A DNA stretch of 64,000 nucleotides from Perkinsus marinus ATCC 50983 (Eukaryota > Perkinsozoa > Perkinsida > Perkinsidae), in NCBI RefSeq assembly GCF_000006405.1, contig NW_003208364.1, forward strand, positions 101,618 to 165,617, in the 5' to 3' direction. The notes below the pieces were generated by a model. It searched no databases. It saw only the letters and a program-made list of their open reading frames with translations, and was not told the origin of the DNA. Below, in pieces: positions 32,915 to 47,067 of the stretch. The translations under genes were made by a program, and so were the position numbers. How positions within the stretch are numbered: the stretch's first letter is position 1; each line of letters starts with the position of its first letter.

Positions 32915-33168
32915 GGCTCAACTTGAAGCTCCTTAAAGTCTTGGTGTGGTAATTGATCACACAAGAGGAGCTATTACATTTGTCAGCACTCATTCATCAT
33001 TATTTAATACCCTTTTCACATCATCAGCTTGAAATGCGTCTCAGATGCATAGATTTCGTAACCGGATTTCCCGACTCTGGACTTCAAGTTGCGTTAGCTT
33101 CTAGTATGCATACGTGTTGTCGTGTGATTTCACTGCATAGAGTTCACTTATTGGCTTCGCCACAGGCT

Positions 33169-33987
33169 TCAATATTTCAAGCTCAACAGAAATATCAATG
33201 AAAAAATTATGGGTACAATACTGACTAGGACGCCAAAAAGTGTTCCGAGGCCGCAAATACACTCTTGCATCATAGAGACATCTCGATAGCCTCCTGTTTG
33301 GCACCTTGCATGGAAACAGGCATACACGCCGAATCCGACGCATTTGGGCTCGTTCATGATTCTTCCGACTCACTCGGAAAGGTTTCCAAGCCCAAGTCCA
33401 ATAGATGATCCTCGCCACTTTTCACGTACTCGTCACACTGCTTCATGATCGTTTTGATCCTAGAAGTTCATCAGAATGAGACAAATCTGGATAGAAATGG
33501 ATGATACTCACTTCTTGTTAATCTCGAGTGTCAATTGGTCTGCACCAGCGTCATAATAGAGCATTATAGAATCCAGTTTAACTGAACGGAGCATTCATTC
33601 AGCTGGACATCATGTCTCACCGCCGAAGTCATTGAGCTTCTTATTGATACAATCATCTGGATCCTTCCAGTGCGGAAGCTGCCCTGTATGGGTCTCACAA
33701 TCATACTGAACCAGAAGTGGACCATGATCGCCATCGAGTGGGACACCTGATATTCCTCCCGCTTGCAGTCCACCTGCTCCAAGAAGACCTCGAGGTAAAT
33801 GTCGAAATGTGTATCATCGTCGATTGTTATGCGTCCATTTCGGACCTAATTATTCAATGAGGGCTGGCCCCGTGTAAGCTTCGGAGCTCACTAGTTCTTT
33901 GTAGTTGCCACAGTAGGCTCCATGGGGCCGTTCGTCCGCCAAAGCTGAACCGGCTGCTAGGTAGAATAGCAATGCGCGTAGCATCAT
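33169..33987 (-). CDS. Signal-peptide protein with C-terminal membrane anchor, unknown
   Basis: The first exon begins MMLRALLFYLAAGSALADER, a clear signal peptide. Following exons read GAYCGNYKEL, GRITIDDDTHFDIYLE, LDGDHGPLLVQYDCETHTGQ, LPHWKDPDDCINKKLNDFG, GADQLTLEINKK, KTIMKQCDEYVKSGEDHLLD and CQTGGYRDVSMMQECICGLG. The end is the hydrophobic VSIVPIIFSLIFLLSLKY directly before the stop, i.e. a tail anchor or GPI-type signal. Many Cys suggest an extracytoplasmic fold. I do not recognise a domain. It starts about 100 bases downstream of the cofactor B stop, same strand. Confidence 0.6.
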
Positions 33988-34085
33988 GAACTGACTCGAG
34001 AAACACTTCTTACGAACTATTGCTCTTGAACACAACAACAGTAGGGAGAGTTTCTAATTCACAATCATCACATCAGGTGAGAGCC

Positions 34086-35233
34086 TTACAGCTCATCTTC
34101 AGAGGAGAGCTCAGCAAACGGATCGGCAGGTACGAACTCGGCACCGACGTTGACCTAAAGCTGTGTGATAGACGTGGAGAATGTTTGTTTCTTACATTCT
34201 CGCATAATACGAAGCAACCGTAGCCAGGTCTAAAGGAATTAAAGTAGGTCCACAATCGAGCTTGATTGCGATACCCGTTGGGGCAGCTGAAGTACTCCTT
34301 TCCGTCAGGTCCAACACCATCGGATTTTCCCTGAGGCTCATCTAAGCGAACCCCAACCCAGGAACCTGCTAACGACAATGATAGTAGACTATGCTGGTTC
34401 ACACTCGCCTCTTGGAAGTCCTTTAACCGGACCGAAATAAGCCACCTCTCCCCGTCGTCCGCCAGGATTTACCTCACATCGCTGGCCCACTGCATATCTA
34501 CAAGCTTCCACCAAGCTTGTGACGGTAGGAGTAGTAGGCCTACATCTCCCGCGCATTTTCTGGGGTGGGCGGTCTCTCAGGCACGGCAGCATCCTGGTTC
34601 TCTGCACAACACAAGCGCTCACATAGCTATTCAATGGCTCCAACGCGGCCCACCATCCGGTGTTGTCTGCGGCCCGAACTTAAGCTTGAAATTCGGATTT
34701 TTCTTCCTCTGCTCTCTGATATAATGCCTTAGTGTGTTAGTACGCTTATCGTAAGTCTCGTCATCCATAACGTATTTATCAACCTACAACGAACAGAACA
34801 AATATGTTGCGAGTGAGCCGATCTCACGTACCAGATCTAGATTCTCCAAAGCCCCTCCGGCAGAGACACTGTATGGGTCAGTGTCCTTGATGTGGATCGA
34901 GTCGCCGTTTTGAGCACCAAAGTCCCTTACACGAACAGATTTGATAAAATGCACTCATCGCAGCAACCACCTTAAAGTGAGCTTGTCATCATAGAGGAAG
35001 ATTGTATTCCCATCCGCACCCCTTAAAAATAATTGCATATGATCCACAGTGGTTCCATTCCTCTTGTAAAGTTTCTGCTTCACCGACTCTGAGTCAACGT
35101 AAACCTCTACATGCCACAACACAGTCGTGCTAACCAATGGTAGCAGCAAGGGAGAGGGTGGCATCATGTACTCGAGCCTGTAAGTTGCTGTGGGTAACGT
35201 CGACTCGTATGAACCCGTTTGCCAAACCGTCAT
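34086..35233 (-). CDS. TBCB: Tubulin-folding cofactor B
   Basis: Cytosolic chaperone that binds alpha-tubulin and passes it on in tubulin heterodimer assembly. The N-terminal ubiquitin-like domain is spread over exons MTVWQTGSYESTLPTATYRL, VDSESVKQKLYKRNGTTVDH and LFLRGADGNTIFLYDDKLTL. A linker reads YVMDDETYDKRTNTLRHYIR. The CAP-Gly domain follows: VGQRCEVNPGGRRGEVAYFG, then SWVGVRLDEPQGKSDG and EYFSCP, with YGCFV. The C terminus is acidic (AEFVPADPFAELSSEDEL), like the EDYGLDEI-type end in animals that interacts with cofactor E or tubulin. The intron inside the CAP-Gly domain (about 34369-34408, 40 nt) seems to use a GC donor. A start nine codons upstream (MCHKRVLVD) is an alternative. It lies next to katanin, another microtubule gene. 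Confidence 0.88.
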
Positions 35234-35503
35234 ATCTACCAAAACTCTCTTATGGCACATTTCTGAAGCGATTGATTTGCCACCTGGTATGATCGGCTGC
35301 TGTGACGTAATCCCGCAGTCCGCTGGTGAGTGGATGCATAGTCATAATAGTCAAATAACTGACACTCTACGACTGTGGACAAGGGGAACACGACTAGGTC
35401 ACGAAGGTGATACCTCAATTCGGCGGCATAAGGGTGAAATTGATATTGCCGCGAAGCATGTACAAGTATGACAGTTTTAATACTACAATTTTTCGGTGCT
35501 ACG

Positions 35504-38317
<2,814 letters not shown>

Positions 38318-38600
38318 AAATCAAATTCAGTTTACCCAATCACGATGCATGTAGAAGATGACGACTAACTCGAGAGAATTATTGATGGAAACTTATCAAG
38401 GAAGATCAACTAGCTCACATGCATGGGGCTCCTCCTCGTCGTCTCCCATCTCGGCTATGACCGTCCCTTCCTCTGGATCATTGCAACGATGGGTTGAACA
38501 CTTCCCGCGAGATGTTGCACTTACCAGATACCCTCGGAAAAGATTCAAGAGAGGCGTGTACCTGTGCATGAGGAGCAGTTCAGGAAAATTCCGATAGATT

Positions 38601-39347
38601 TCACTTGAGTAGAACATCGAGCCTCTCGAACGCTACTCGATCAGTGTGGGACCATCTCAGCTTGCTGCTCAGCCTCACACCCACGCCTACAAGTTGTGTT
38701 ACGATAAACCGCAAGAAAATGCCCAGCTGGTCCACATTCTCTTCTCTACAGTCCATTTCCTGCCGCAAGACCGCCAGAGGTATTCCGATCAAATCATCCA
38801 AGCCGTTGCGACGACTTCGAGGGATCTCAATCAACAAGGGCCGACAATAACCGTGAATGACACAGGAAGCACGCAGGCCATATGAGTACTTGGCCGATCC
38901 AAAAACTGATGTAGGGTCTACCGCCAGAATCCAACCAATAACCCAATCGTTATCCCTCAGCTGCACCCGAGCAACGGAGTCAGCGAGATCATCCACATCT
39001 GAGCCTTGAACACTTGTCACCACCGGTTGGGCCAGCTGACCCGATTCATAGTCGTGGAGGTTCACTTTCGCAGCTCCTCGTGTAAGGCAGGGAGCGTATC
39101 GATCCGTGAAGCTATTGGAAGCTGAATGTGACTCAGTCCAAGGATGCAGTTGAGAAAGTGGACCTCTGCTGATGACGCCATTCATAACATGAATTTTCGA
39201 TACTGAACAGGACTCGAAAGATTCGTGGAGTTCGAATTGTGACGATTGACCGCGCCCGACAACTGCATACACCTCATCTCTCAACGATTTGGAAGGTCGA
39301 ACTGTTGCATGAGAAGTATGGAACAACCGAATTAGAAGAAGGATCAT
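38601..39347 (-). CDS. Unknown protein, large single exon
   Basis: A 248-codon frame with varied composition, starting at 39347 with a hydrophobic MILLLIRLFHTSHATVRPSK. It then reads VGRGQSSQFELHESFESCSV, VTSVQGSDVDDLADSVARVQ, WVIGWILAVDPTSVFGSAKY and LIEIPRSRRNGLDDLIGIPL. A second open stretch (38396-38617: NFPELLLMHRYTPLLNLFRG and the acidic IAEMGDDEEEPHACELVDLP) probably belongs to its 3' part after a splice. No domain is recognised. It might be an extra N-terminal or neighbouring gene to katanin, but the gap to katanin's MIT exon argues for a separate gene. Confidence 0.5.
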   Translation of the reverse strand: MILLLIRLFHTSHATVRPSKSLRDEVYAVVGRGQSSQFELHESFESCSVSKIHVMNGVISRGPLSQLHPWTESHSASNSFTDRYAPCLTRGAAKVNLHDYESGQLAQPVVTSVQGSDVDDLADSVARVQLRDNDWVIGWILAVDPTSVFGSAKYSYGLRASCVIHGYCRPLLIEIPRSRRNGLDDLIGIPLAVLRQEMDCREENVDQLGIFLRFIVTQLVGVGVRLSSKLRWSHTDRVAFERLDVLLK

Positions 39348-39662
39348 TAGACGTGAATATGACCACTATCGCAGCGAATTTCGAATTACGAACGTGTTAC
39401 AAGAGTCTACATGAATCCGTGTACTTGCGTGCAATCTGCAATCACCGGGAGTCACTGACCAATCCTCCAATCATTTGTCGGAGACCATGATGATCTTTGA
39501 TGTTGGATATACACGAGATAACAGATAAACGGAACGGATACACGCAGGCATCGTTTACTGAGGACACTATTCAAAAGAGACAGCGGGCGCAAGGTCACAC
39601 AAAAAAGCTATCCGCGCTAGCTTAGAAATTGTATCTGGAAACAAACCTATTTTCCCGATATT

Positions 39663-40142
39663 TTGGCTTTGAGCAATATGATACGATCTGCCACTGCGGT
39701 TGTCCTCTCCATCTTGGGCCTCTGGTTGAGTGGTTGTAGCTCCGACTTGGAAGCGAGAGGACCAGAGCCTCTGGGTTCTGGGGGAACTACTAATGCTCCG
39801 TACGATCCCAATACCGATTCTAACTATCCACAATATCCGGTTGTTACTACAACTCAGTCACCTTGCCCACAAGGAGACGATTTTTGTCGTAGTCAAACCG
39901 TTAATGGCGGTGACTTCAGCAATTCTTTCTGTAAATACTGGCTGACCAATGAAGCCTATTGCCAGGGTCCTCCAGGCTCTACTGACCCTGAGCAGCTCAA
40001 TGTTCCTTGTGAATGTCCTTGTATATCAACTATTAGTGTTACATCTACCACTACTACTCTGAGTCCATCGACCACTGAGCCGCCAAGCACTTGGTCACCG
40101 TCGGCTGAATCGACTACAGTTACTACTTCAACCACTGATTGA
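39663..40142 (+). CDS. Small secreted Cys-rich protein with mucin-like Thr/Ser tail
   Basis: A single-exon frame of 159 codons. The start has a signal peptide, IRSATAVVLSILGLWLSGCS, followed by a Gly/Pro-rich spacer. Residues ~65-120 hold seven Cys (CPQGDDFC, FCKYW, AYCQG and CECPC). The tail is TSTTTTLSPSTTEPPSTWSP-like, a likely site of O-glycosylation, with no membrane anchor at the end. It is probably secreted or on the surface. The true start could be the second Met (39678). It is not recognised as any known family. Confidence 0.7.
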   Translation: MALSNMIRSATAVVLSILGLWLSGCSSDLEARGPEPLGSGGTTNAPYDPNTDSNYPQYPVVTTTQSPCPQGDDFCRSQTVNGGDFSNSFCKYWLTNEAYCQGPPGSTDPEQLNVPCECPCISTISVTSTTTTLSPSTTEPPSTWSPSAESTTVTTSTTD

Positions 40143-40275
40143 ACAGTGGCAAAGACCACTGTTCTAGAGACGTTTCAATTTTCACATTGATTGTTGAATT
40201 CATTTTCAATGAGATGAATAGTTGCCCAGGATTTCATTGATCAATTGAAGAAGACGCAAAACACATAAAATAGTA

Positions 40276-41867
40276 TCACGTGAGTAGCTCAATGGTAGGG
40301 GGCAGAGACGGAAATGCATCCAAAGAGAATTCCGCATTCTTGTAACGTTCGATATCTTCCTCCGATAGCCCCTTCGACGGTTTGATCTCAGGCAGTAGAT
40401 TTAAAGGTGTTCGGGGAATCCATGATGGCATCTTGTTCGAAGGAATTCCAGGCCGAACCACCAAGCTGTCCGGCCATGACAACGTGGGGAGAAGCGAGGA
40501 CTGTTGAGTTGCACCAAAGGGCCCGCTAGTGGCACCGAATGACGATGGCTTGCCACCGAAGGCGTTACCAAATCCCCCGAAAGAGCCCGTTGCAGAGGAT
40601 TGACTGCTTCCGAATCCACCAAACGGGGATGTTGTTGAGGTAGCTGCTGGTGTTGCACCAAATGGCGAGGGCTTCGGCCCCGCTGCAGGACCGAAGGGCG
40701 ATGATTTAGTCTGGGCAGATGCTCCTCCAAACGGTGAGGGAGCGACAGCATTTCCGCTGAAAGGCGATACCGATTTCGCCGTTCCCTCAATACCAAAGTA
40801 TTTCGACAGAGCGGGCTTAGAAATAATCTTCTCGAGACTTGCTTCCGTCTTGGCGATAGTGTCTCGTAAATGCTGGTTCTGAGGGTCCTCATACCGAAGC
40901 TCTTCGAAGCTGACGTCGATGCCGGGCGGCGTCAGGTTGCCCTGACCATCCGGTCCAAAGGACGACAAAGGGTAAAGCTCGCCCTTGTTCAACGCGGTTG
41001 CGATGTTCTGAGGAGCAGCGAGGAACTTACTTGATACAACCATGGAATACATTCACTTACTTCTCTCATTTTCCGGTTGCTCTCGTCCGGTACCAGATTC
41101 CCAACAACAGTAGCGGCAGGCAAAACGCCGGATGGTGGCACTATGGTTGTGGCAGGTGCAGTCAGATTCCCAAGAGTTGAAGCAGAGGGGTTCGCGTTGC
41201 TCAACTGTGAAGGCGATTGCCCGAATTGTGATGGTTGGGTTGCTGCACCACCACCAAAAGGACTCGGGGATACACCCGATGTAGTATTCCCAAAGGGACT
41301 TGGCTTCGTCCCCATTGCGTTACCAAACGCCGATGGTTGTGAGCTTCCAAAAGCGGCCGCCCCAAATGTTACAGGCTTCGAGCTCCCGAACGGTCCAGAA
41401 CCACCACCTGGTGTGCCGCCAAATGTAGGAGGAGTCGGCGACGACGATGTGATGTTGCCAACACCAAAGGGAGTCGTCGCCGCGACGTTACCACTACCGA
41501 AAGGACTTGGTGCCGTGACGTTGCCAGCACCAAAGGGAGTTGGTGCCGGTGTGGCTGTAGCTCCGAAAGGGTTCCCAGACACTTGCCTGCCTGCGCCGCT
41601 GCCACCGAATGGCGAAGCAGACACTGTGCCACCTGTGAGGGAAGCCTGCTTAATTGAGCCGCCCTATCGTATGACCAACCTCCAAATGGATTAGATGATG
41701 AAACTCCTCGACGCTGGGCATGAACGAATTTACAGGAGTCTCCGTACCGACAAGTCCCCTGAAGAAAAACTCTTGCACACGATTCAATAAGCTGAGCCAA
41801 CGATCCCGAGATTACAGTCTCTTCCCAGTTGCGGCAAGGCTTATTGTTGTGATGCTTGTTAGAGGGC
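40276..41867 (-). CDS. NUP42: FG-repeat nucleoporin with CCCH zinc finger, Nup42-like
   Basis: Nuclear-pore protein expected on the cytoplasmic side, aiding mRNA export with the Gle1 system. Removing a 58-nt intron joins NKPCRNWEET to GTCRYGDSCKFVHAQRR and restores a perfect C-x8-C-x5-C-x3-H finger near the N terminus. A second intron (about 47 nt) leads into many PFG and FG repeats (PFGGSGAGRQVSGNPFGATA, PTPFGAGNVTAPSPFGSGN). A third, with donor GTAAGT near 41040, precedes NKGELYPLSSFGPDGQGNLT, more repeats and a conserved-looking C terminus ERYKNAEFSLDAFPSLPPTI-ELL. Finger-first layout plus this C-terminal motif fit Nup42/NUPL2 rather than other FG nucleoporins. Confidence 0.85.
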
Positions 41868-42101
41868 ATCACTCCAGAGGAACAAACTAAATACAATCGA
41901 TCTCCGCTCCATCCCGAATGAAACAATACAGTCAGTTGACGAGGGAATGCAATGCATCAAGTTTGGTTTCCCGATGAAAAGGCAATAGACAGAATGGTCA
42001 TTGATCCCATCATGCAGTACAGTGCTCTGCACGACGCATCAGCCGCTACCGATCGGCGACGGTGGAGCGTCACGTATGACAAAAATATCCGAGAGACAAC
42101 C

Positions 42102-43175
42102 TCAACTGAATTTGCGCATATTTTTGCATTTGCTGAAAGGCGCGTCATAGACGAGGCATGCATCTACTTTATCGATTGCAGGGCCACATGCTTGGAAGTA
42201 TATCGTGTGCTCCACATAAGCCAGATTAGGACACCAAGGCGTTTGCAACCATGCAACCGATACCACTACTTCGCCTCTATTCAAGTCAACTATCTCCAAC
42301 CGTGCAAGATAGAACACTTCAGAATCAGAGGTATGATTGTGTGAACTATGACGCACGATGGCCAGCAACGGAGGAGCTGTCTCTTCCCTCTCTTTAAAAT
42401 GATCCTCTATCATTGAGCTCTGCACCATCGCCATTTGCCGTACTTGGCCACGCATCTTCATAGACATCCATGTATCACTAGATAACGATCGGTATAGTAG
42501 AGTCTCCCCAATGCAGACCAAGATGCAAAGCTCCCCATTCGAGTCCACGAATGCGTCTACCAGCATGCGCCTGAACTTCATAGATTCTTTTGCATCGCCG
42601 CAGAGGTCGAGAGACGATACTCGCACCACCGATCCAACCAAGGTTAACACTGTTATACCATAGCTGTGCATGGGAGCCTCCCAGCGCGAAGAGCCGAACA
42701 CAATATGATTTCCTCGACTCACCATATAGTCTGGTGGCGACCAATCCGGCGATAATGTCCACATATGGTCGACCTTATATGGAGGGGCTCTGTGGCGTAT
42801 GCGCGAAAGCTGCTGATCTCTAAATGCATAGACACATCCCCGAACCGAGTTGACACAGAACGCATCGACCGGTTCGCTGCTAACCCTTTCGAGGCCTTCA
42901 CCTTCTCTATACTTGTAGAGGACTCCGCTTTGGCCGGCACCATCCCGGAAGGTCAAGAGAACGGACATGTCCCTATCATCCACGCAAAAGTGTTTGATCC
43001 AAAAGCCAGCTTGAGCAGACACTTCAAGCCTACGTGGTGGCTCTATTGTTTCACTGAGTAACCGAACTGTGCCTGCTTCTCGGAGGTATTGCCACACGTT
43101 GTGCTGGAGGACTTCCGGTATGGCTGGCTTTAGCCGATCAAGAGATGACAAATAGATAGTCAGACGGTCAGTCAT
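42102..43175 (-). CDS. Intronless 357-residue protein, possible F-box/propeller-like, unknown
   Basis: The single frame begins MTDRLTIYLSSLDRLKPAIP and then EVLQHNVWQYLREAGTVRLL, which looks like a short F-box-like helical start. The rest is rich in beta-type segments with regular spacing (SGVLYKYREGEGLERVSSEP, SRGNHIVFGSSRW, ELCILVCIGETLLYRSLSS, VFYLARLEIVDLNRGEVVVS), as in a beta-propeller. It ends in KCKNMRKFS. No catalytic motif or transmembrane segment is seen. The identification of fold is inference from pattern only. Confidence 0.7.
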   Translation of the reverse strand: MTDRLTIYLSSLDRLKPAIPEVLQHNVWQYLREAGTVRLLSETIEPPRRLEVSAQAGFWIKHFCVDDRDMSVLLTFRDGAGQSGVLYKYREGEGLERVSSEPVDAFCVNSVRGCVYAFRDQQLSRIRHRAPPYKVDHMWTLSPDWSPPDYMVSRGNHIVFGSSRWEAPMHSYGITVLTLVGSVVRVSSLDLCGDAKESMKFRRMLVDAFVDSNGELCILVCIGETLLYRSLSSDTWMSMKMRGQVRQMAMVQSSMIEDHFKEREETAPPLLAIVRHSSHNHTSDSEVFYLARLEIVDLNRGEVVVSVAWLQTPWCPNLAYVEHTIYFQACGPAIDKVDACLVYDAPFSKCKNMRKFS

Positions 43176-43269
43176 TGGGCGCCACAGGGCAATTGATAAC
43201 AGAAATTGAGGGAATCACTTTGAATAAAGTCAGAACTGATACAACACGAATTCTCTGAGGACCCCTCAA

Positions 43270-43725
43270 AGAAGCTGCGAATCCCCCGATGGCCAATGCC
43301 TCTGAAACCCGAAACCCGTGAGAGGTCGAAATGACACTAATCAAGCCATGGAGAACCCACATCTGTTCCCAGGGAGCTAGTAAAGGTCATAAAAGTATGA
43401 AGACTGAACACTAAAATCCAAGTTATGAAACCAACAGTTGTTCGTACGGAGTGTTGTGCCTCACATAGTGAATATGTTGGAGAGATGCATCCGAGCGAAG
43501 CGTTCGCACTCCTCTTGACATCGCACCAACGGCATTGCGGGCTTCGCGAGCAGAAGATAGAACTCACGGTTCAACGGCGAGACCTTCGCACAAGCCCAGC
43601 CCTGAGATAGAGAGTAGTCCACAGTAAGCACTAAGTTCCTCTTACGTTCCCAGGTGATTTGTAGCAGATCTCACGGCATCGACTGCCTTTAGGAAGGCCA
43701 GCAGCATCCAGATATTCTTCCCCAT
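43270..43725 (-). CDS. Small split gene, unknown
   Basis: Leftward exons begin MGKNIWMLLAFLKAVDAVRS (with ATNHLG), then GLGLCEGLAVEP joined over a short GTGAGT intron to RNAVGAMSRGVRTLRSDASL and QHIHYVRHNTPYEQL. A hydrophobic stretch (FSLHTFMTF-like) follows. Possibly a peroxisomal or mitochondrial membrane protein of small size, but no family is recognised and the end is uncertain. Confidence 0.3.
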
Positions 43726-43970
43726 GCACCTGTGGAGTGAGAGTAGCTACTCGGTGAATCTCATCATCAGCGTTCTCACCAAAACTTGTCGCAGAGTACT
43801 GAAGAGCACTAGGTCCTCCGGACTAGACTCGTTCCCTATGAGCGCCATAGGGGCTTCGTCGTTGAGCGAAGAGGAACCGTCATTAGACACCCGCAAAGCA
43901 CGGTTCACATTGTTCGCATACGCAAACCTGTACAATCCTCAAGTCTTCAAGACCCAGCCTGCGTGATGCA

Positions 43971-45829
43971 TTACTTGTATTCATCCGTCAAACTCATAGC
44001 TTGACTAAATTGCTGTCGTACAAGTTGAGCAACTTGACTAACGCTTTTGGACTCTGCGACCCATCGCTGCAGCGAAGCGAAAAGCTCAGAATCCGTTTCC
44101 TATAGGAATTCACAATGAGAATTGGTCACATCGACAAGCATGGTACCTTCTGAACAATGTCAATAATGAAGACGAACATGAGACCGTGATAAAGAAGCGC
44201 CACGAGCCTGCCTTTCCCAAGTGATGGTAAGTGCACTATAGGCGTGACGCCATGGTCAGTTGAGCTGGCTCCGGGTCCAAAGAGGAATCTGACGCTTTCC
44301 TTACAACTACTACGAGAGGGTGCACTCTCACATTCCCGCTTCGCCCTCTGCCATATCCTCTGTTACGTGGTTCGTACGACAAAACGATGAGGCGTTCTCC
44401 GCAATTCCGTTATACGGTGGCTCACACAACTTCATCGCCGAAACCATGCTCGTCGGGGCGTCCGAACGAAAGCTGATAAAATGAACACTTCAAGTCATAG
44501 CAGTACTTCGCGATTGAGCTCACCCAATTATACTCGTAGAAACGATGTACGAGTAGAGAACCTTCATGTCTCCTAAGGGTATGGAGGAATGGAGGAGATG
44601 GGCGTCGAATAAAACCTGCAGCATACAGGTTCACGGCGACCCAAGGACGGACATTCGAATTCTATTACCGCTGACGCCTTGATATCTGAGTGCTTCTCCT
44701 GCAAAGAAAGTAGCGCAGCTTGTATTAAAACCAATGTGTTCCGCTCGACTGGTGCTGAAGAGCTAGCTCAACTTCCCGAATCTTCGAATGCATACTACAT
44801 ACCATAGCTAAAGCCGGTGAGTTCTGTGAAAAGCCCCAAAGGTCCGTATCCCAAAACCTCAATGTACCTGCCTTCATTTAATCATCGACGTCTGACATAA
44901 AGGACCTTCTTACGATGGCACAAAGCTGTGCAAGAGACTGCCGAGCTTATTGATCATGTTGGCCCTGTCGTCCTCAATCTCCAAAAACCTATGACGATAC
45001 AGGCATCATGGCGGCCATCCAAATAGTACACAGCACTTTCGAATTGGCCCATGCAACAAGGTGAACATCTCATGCATGTTCGACAGGACTGCCCCAAGAA
45101 GGGGCCCAGATATATGTGGATCCTCGTCGCTCTCTAATGGTAAGATAGAACGTGTCTCTTGCTGCCGCTGACTCTCAGAGCTAGGAGCGGACTCAGGTGA
45201 AGATGGGATAGACTGCCCTAACAATCCCTCGATATCGATAAGATGGAGCTTGTAGTACACTCACCGGTGCTCGATCCTCCCAAGGGTTCCCGCTGAACAA
45301 CCAAGGTGAACCAGATGTCCTTTTCAACCTGAGGATTTCGGATAATAGGTCGATCCTGGCAAACAGAGAATGCTGACCTGCTTAACACCAAGCGCCAGGT
45401 CCCTAGTGGTGATAAGATTCACATCATCGTCACAATCTGCCTCCCTCCGGAAGGCCTGTGCAAAGTGAACTACACCCTCTATCAAGGATGCTTGGGTTCG
45501 TTGTTCAATGGGTGAATGCTTGGACGACGGACTAAGGTGATATTCTCAATTGGTTGGACCATGGATCACCAACTGACTAGTAGTAGATCTGCTTCGCTTG
45601 AGCTTCGCGGGTATCCTCATCTTCTGCCGAAGCCAAACTTTCCGGTGTCCTGTCCTGCACCTTGAGCACAGGGCTATACACGAAAAAGGACCTGATAAGC
45701 AAAGGTGGTACTCCCGAATCATCAGTTCATCCGACTTCCCACATCCCACTTTATTATAGGCCCACTGCATGTATCAGTGGATTGAGGTAAAGCTTCTTTA
45801 TCATCCTGTGCTGCGAACCATCGGTGCAT
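43971..45829 (-). CDS. CCZ1: CCZ1, subunit of the Mon1-Ccz1 Rab7 guanine exchange factor
   Basis: With Mon1, Ccz1 activates Rab7 on late endosomes and vacuoles. The N-terminal longin region is recognisable: VPPLLIRSFFVYSPVLKVQD, QAKQIYYYHLSPSSKHSPIE, TQASLIEGVVHFAQAFRREA and VEKDIWFTLVVQREPLGG follow the order of the animal protein (SFFIYNP, YHP, EAIVQFTRTF, FWMVMVV). Then come VYYKLHLIDIEGLLG, GAVLSNMHEMFTLLHGPIRK, RFLEIEDDRANMINKLGSLL, VHRFYEYNWVSSIAKYCYDL and a C-terminal helix SLQRWVAESKSVSQVAQLVR. Many introns are required and the first exon (perhaps MHRWFAAQDDKEALPQ) is doubtful. Similarity is strongest in the first longin domain. Confidence 0.8.
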
Positions 45830-46200
45830 TTCGCTGGATGCTACCTTCCCAACTAAAGTAGGAAGACTTACTCAGAGGCTGTAGACCGAAATTGATCCTA
45901 TTTATCTCTTCCAATGGGCTAGAGTAGGCCCCACGATTGAGAACAGTTAGCATCAGACAGACCTTAACGCAACGAAACGTAGGGACAACTTAGAGACCAT
46001 TAACATCACATAATGGGGCCACAGGTCTGGCAGGTGAACCTTGCAGTACGAAGTATCCTTTACCAACGACTAGCAATAGCTACCAATGACAAAAGCTGAT
46101 TCCATCACATGATGAAAAAAACCAGAATCGTTATCATTTCGTAAGATAAAGGCGGTTTACCTCACACCGCATCAAAATCTCCTGGTCACAACTAATCCGA
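45830..46200. other. Intergenic, no recognisable feature
   Basis: This is upstream of CCZ1 and downstream of the kinase region, with no convincing frame and no RNA or repeat feature recognised. Confidence 0.35.
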
Positions 46201-47050
46201 GACACAGAGCGATGCCCGACAAATTAATCGTTCTAGAAGGACACACTCCCTGGGAAGCCGTCTTCATCATCATCAGTCTCAGATTTTCACCGTGGCATAA
46301 TGCCTTACTGTGGCATCAGCTGAGAGGGCATGCGCTAACTCCCCATAGCATTCAACGAGGTCCTCTCCCTGAGCCAATTTTCCCCATCCCCCGCGAAGTA
46401 GGATCGACCAGGCTCTCTGATGCTAGACCTATTTCCATAGCTAGGAGAACTTTAGAGACACTAAGAGATATTGGCAAGCGAAGACAAAGATGGCTATCGC
46501 TCTCAAATGCCCTGGACCGGATAGGGAGTGGATTGGCTTAGACTACTCTAGAAATCTTCGGGAGGGAGGAGGTAGGCATAGCATACATTACGAAAACAAG
46601 CAACCTACAAGCTGATAAGCATCAGGTTGTACAGTTGTACTTTCCAATAACAAAACCCAAAATGCCCTTCGCATTCGCAAATTATCGTTAGTGACATCCA
46701 ACGTGAATATCAGTAGTAAGTTGGCTAGACATCACACATATTCGAGCGAAGCTGATTCCTCTTTTTCAAGCAAGAGGATAGTGAGACGAGATCAAACAAG
46801 TTGAACTCCAGGCTTTGAAACACCGAGGCGCACTGCTTCCCGAACCGTTTAATTACAACGGAATTATCAAGGACAGCGAATGCTTCTCATATTGATGTTG
46901 GACATGAAATTGCGTAATGACCAGTTGGAGTGAATAGATTTCCGCACGGCGAAAAGTGACAAGATGAGTTCCCAAGTGTTCTGCCTTAGTCGATATGCGA
47001 GAGTTAATATCTACTTCAATGTGGACAACCAAGCTGCAAGCTCATCAGAA
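46200..47050 (-). other. Probable 3' exons downstream of the kinase gene
   Basis: On the same strand as the kinase, separated open stretches read AQECSDELAAWLSTL, REAFAVLDNSVVIKRFGKQC then ASVFQSLEFNLFDLVSL, and QGEDLVECYGELAHALSADA then TVRHYATVKI. Their order and protein-like make-up suggest C-terminal exons of the kinase or a separate small gene. Plant MKK3-type kinases carry an NTF2-like C-terminal domain, which prompts the comparison, but no NTF2 signature can be confirmed here. Confidence 0.35.
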
Positions 47051-47067
47051 CACTCCTGAGCACCAGC

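Noticed and set aside
41077-41694. Long plus-strand frame rich in PKG and PNA motifs
   Set aside because: It is the complement of the FG-repeat nucleoporin; repetitive composition keeps the other strand open.
46212-46541. Plus-strand frame of 109 codons
   Set aside because: It is antisense to stretches that read better as kinase 3' exons, so it is more likely a shadow.
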